This document shows, piece by piece, positions 62,819 to 64,000 of a stretch of 64,000 bases of DNA (positions within the stretch are counted from its first letter, which is position 1; every line of letters starts with the position of its first letter). Origin of the DNA: Deltaproteobacteria bacterium. GTDB taxonomy: Bacteria > Desulfobacterota > Desulfuromonadia > Geobacterales > Pseudopelobacteraceae. The translations under genes and the position numbers were made by a program. Location of the stretch: the NCBI GenBank assembly GCA_021850095.1, contig JAJZRX010000002.1:62001-126000 (forward strand), written 5' to 3'. The notes below the pieces were generated by a model, which searched no databases, was not told the DNA's origin, and was given only the letters and a program-made list of their open reading frames with translations.

Positions 62819-64000
62819 ATGGAGGCGTTATTCACTTTAATTTTCATTGCAGCGTTTATTGCAGGTGCGATCTACATCCCGTATAAAATCTTCAAGGTGA
62901 TTTTTGTGGGCGAAAACCCAAGCGGAACATCAAGCAATGCCCCAACAACTGACTGGAAATGCCCAAAATGTGGATTAATCAATAACGTAGCTGGCTCCAC
63001 AAGCTGTTTTTGCGGATACGATAAAAACAAACCTGAAATTGAAAAACGAGAAATACGTCAAGAGGATCTAAAATCAAAAACGCCAATTAAGCAACCGGCA
63101 TATGAGACACCGAAGAGTTCCAATAGTATTGAGGACTTTGACAATTTGACGCAAGCTGCACTTAGCAGTGCACTATTCGAGAAAAATTTTGAAGTCCTTG
63201 GACTATCTCCCAGAGCAACTATTGATGAAGTTCGAGAGCGTTGTAAAGAATTGGTCAAGCAATGGCACCCAGACCTGCATAAACACGATCCAGATAAACA
63301 CAAACAAGCATCAATTAAAATCCAAGAAATTAAAGCAGCATATGAAGCAATAACATCTGATACTGGAATCGCTACCAGAACAAAATCACAAACATATTCC
63401 AATAGTTTAAACAATAATTTTGCGACCGAAGACGTAGTTTCCCCACAGAATCGCACATCTCAGCCTTCCCCAAAAAGAGAATCAAAATCATATGCAAAGG
63501 CGTGGCCTAGATTTTTTGCACGGATGTTCGATCTATGGTGGGAGTCTATATTGATTGGTATGTTATCAGCAATTGTGCTGGCACTTATTAGTCCAAATTT
63601 TGCTGTTTGGATTAGTAAGCCTGGCTCAGAAACTCTGTTCGGTATCCTTATTATGCCAATAGCACTTATTTTTGACGCGGCATTGTACTCCTTGGCAGGC
63701 AATACGCCTGGTAAAATGTTACTTGGATTAAAGGTGACGAGACTTGGTGGCATTCCATTGGAATTTGGCGAGTACTTTTCACGAAATATGTCAGTCTGGT
63801 TTAGTGGCCTCGCACTGGGGTTGCCCCTTATAAATCTTTTTACAATGGCAAATCAGCACAGACGCCTCAGCAAGGGTGAATCGGCAAGCTATGATTATGA
63901 CTCAAATTATAAAGTACTCGCTCAGCCGCCGAGCGGCTTACGAATTACCGCATTTGTCATTCTGTTTGTTTGTCTATTCTTCGTGATGGTGATATTGAAC
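62819..64000 (+). CDS. Zinc-ribbon, J-domain and RDD membrane protein (partial)
   Basis: Open from ATG 62819 (AAGGAG seven bases upstream) to the window edge, 394 codons. Domains in order: N-terminal helix; zinc ribbon (CPKCG and CFCG); J-domain with HPD in KQWHPDLHKH; low-complexity linker; RDD domain (RFFARMFDLWW, GNTPGKMLLGLKV) with several transmembrane helices. The C-terminus is missing. J-domain suggests recruitment of DnaK to the membrane; RDD proteins may be transporters. AT-rich relative to neighbours. Confidence 0.85.
   Translation, partial: MEALFTLIFIAAFIAGAIYIPYKIFKVIFVGENPSGTSSNAPTTDWKCPKCGLINNVAGSTSCFCGYDKNKPEIEKREIRQEDLKSKTPIKQPAYETPKSSNSIEDFDNLTQAALSSALFEKNFEVLGLSPRATIDEVRERCKELVKQWHPDLHKHDPDKHKQASIKIQEIKAAYEAITSDTGIATRTKSQTYSNSLNNNFATEDVVSPQNRTSQPSPKRESKSYAKAWPRFFARMFDLWWESILIGMLSAIVLALISPNFAVWISKPGSETLFGILIMPIALIFDAALYSLAGNTPGKMLLGLKVTRLGGIPLEFGEYFSRNMSVWFSGLALGLPLINLFTMANQHRRLSKGESASYDYDSNYKVLAQPPSGLRITAFVILFVCLFFVMVILN

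Overview
The window reads as chromosomal DNA of a Geobacter-like bacterium (order Geobacterales, Desulfobacterota). The evidence is a split type IV pilin (61-residue mature PilA-N followed by PilA-C), several multihaem c-type cytochromes encoded with ResB/CcsB haem ligation genes, beta-propeller lipoproteins and an outer-membrane barrel, sigma-54 (-24/-12) promoters in front of the cytochrome, barrel and pilin genes, and housekeeping genes in delta-proteobacterial style. No rRNA, tRNA, CRISPR array, transposase or phage gene was seen.

Layout. 1-4105: leftward cluster of radical SAM, methyltransferase, glycosyltransferase and B12-binding radical SAM genes; the first is cut by the window edge and AT-rich. 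4347-14690: leftward extracellular electron-transfer locus (resB, ccsB, a cytochrome with 9 canonical plus 2 odd haem motifs, an octahaem cytochrome, an NHL lipoprotein, an OmcE-like tetrahaem cytochrome, a second NHL lipoprotein, a 761-aa barrel). 14893-18850: a small membrane protein, YkgJ, CheX and a transglutaminase/coiled-coil protein. 18950-29586: housekeeping (guaBA, M42 peptidase, radical SAM, rnc, then rightward tmk, holB, ricT, metG). 29789-33184: an ABC transporter operon interrupted by a toxin-first VapC-type module. 33253-39642: a glycosylation group with a methyltransferase-TPR, a 1204-aa protein carrying two complete GT41 (O-GlcNAc-transferase-like) halves, and a TMTC-like GT-C protein, directly downstream of the pilin pair (39708-40314) and a PilR-type regulator (41012-42391). 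42719-45784: MacAB-like exporter. 46011-48965: eno and pgi.

49061-55603 is the most unusual part. A divergent WYL-domain regulator faces a leftward set: a 37-aa ORF, a HEAT-repeat protein, a ClpP-like protease, an AAA protein with one live and one dead ATPase domain, a 98-aa unknown, a PD-(D/E)XK-like protein and a Cas4-like Fe-S nuclease. Three near-identical 16-bp sites lie 48-70 bp upstream of three leftward start codons, each followed at the same spacing by a -10-like hexamer; one is also at the WYL promoter. This looks like a WYL-controlled protease/nuclease module, possibly for stress or phage defence; that role is inference.

55624-64000: hrpB, then a rightward metal-related locus (HMA-domain protein, DUF2318 protein, FtsX-type permease, ATPase), a histidine kinase, and a J-domain/RDD membrane protein cut by the right edge. 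Three classes of short palindromic repeat sit between genes throughout; one class supplies the TAG stop codon of three unrelated genes.
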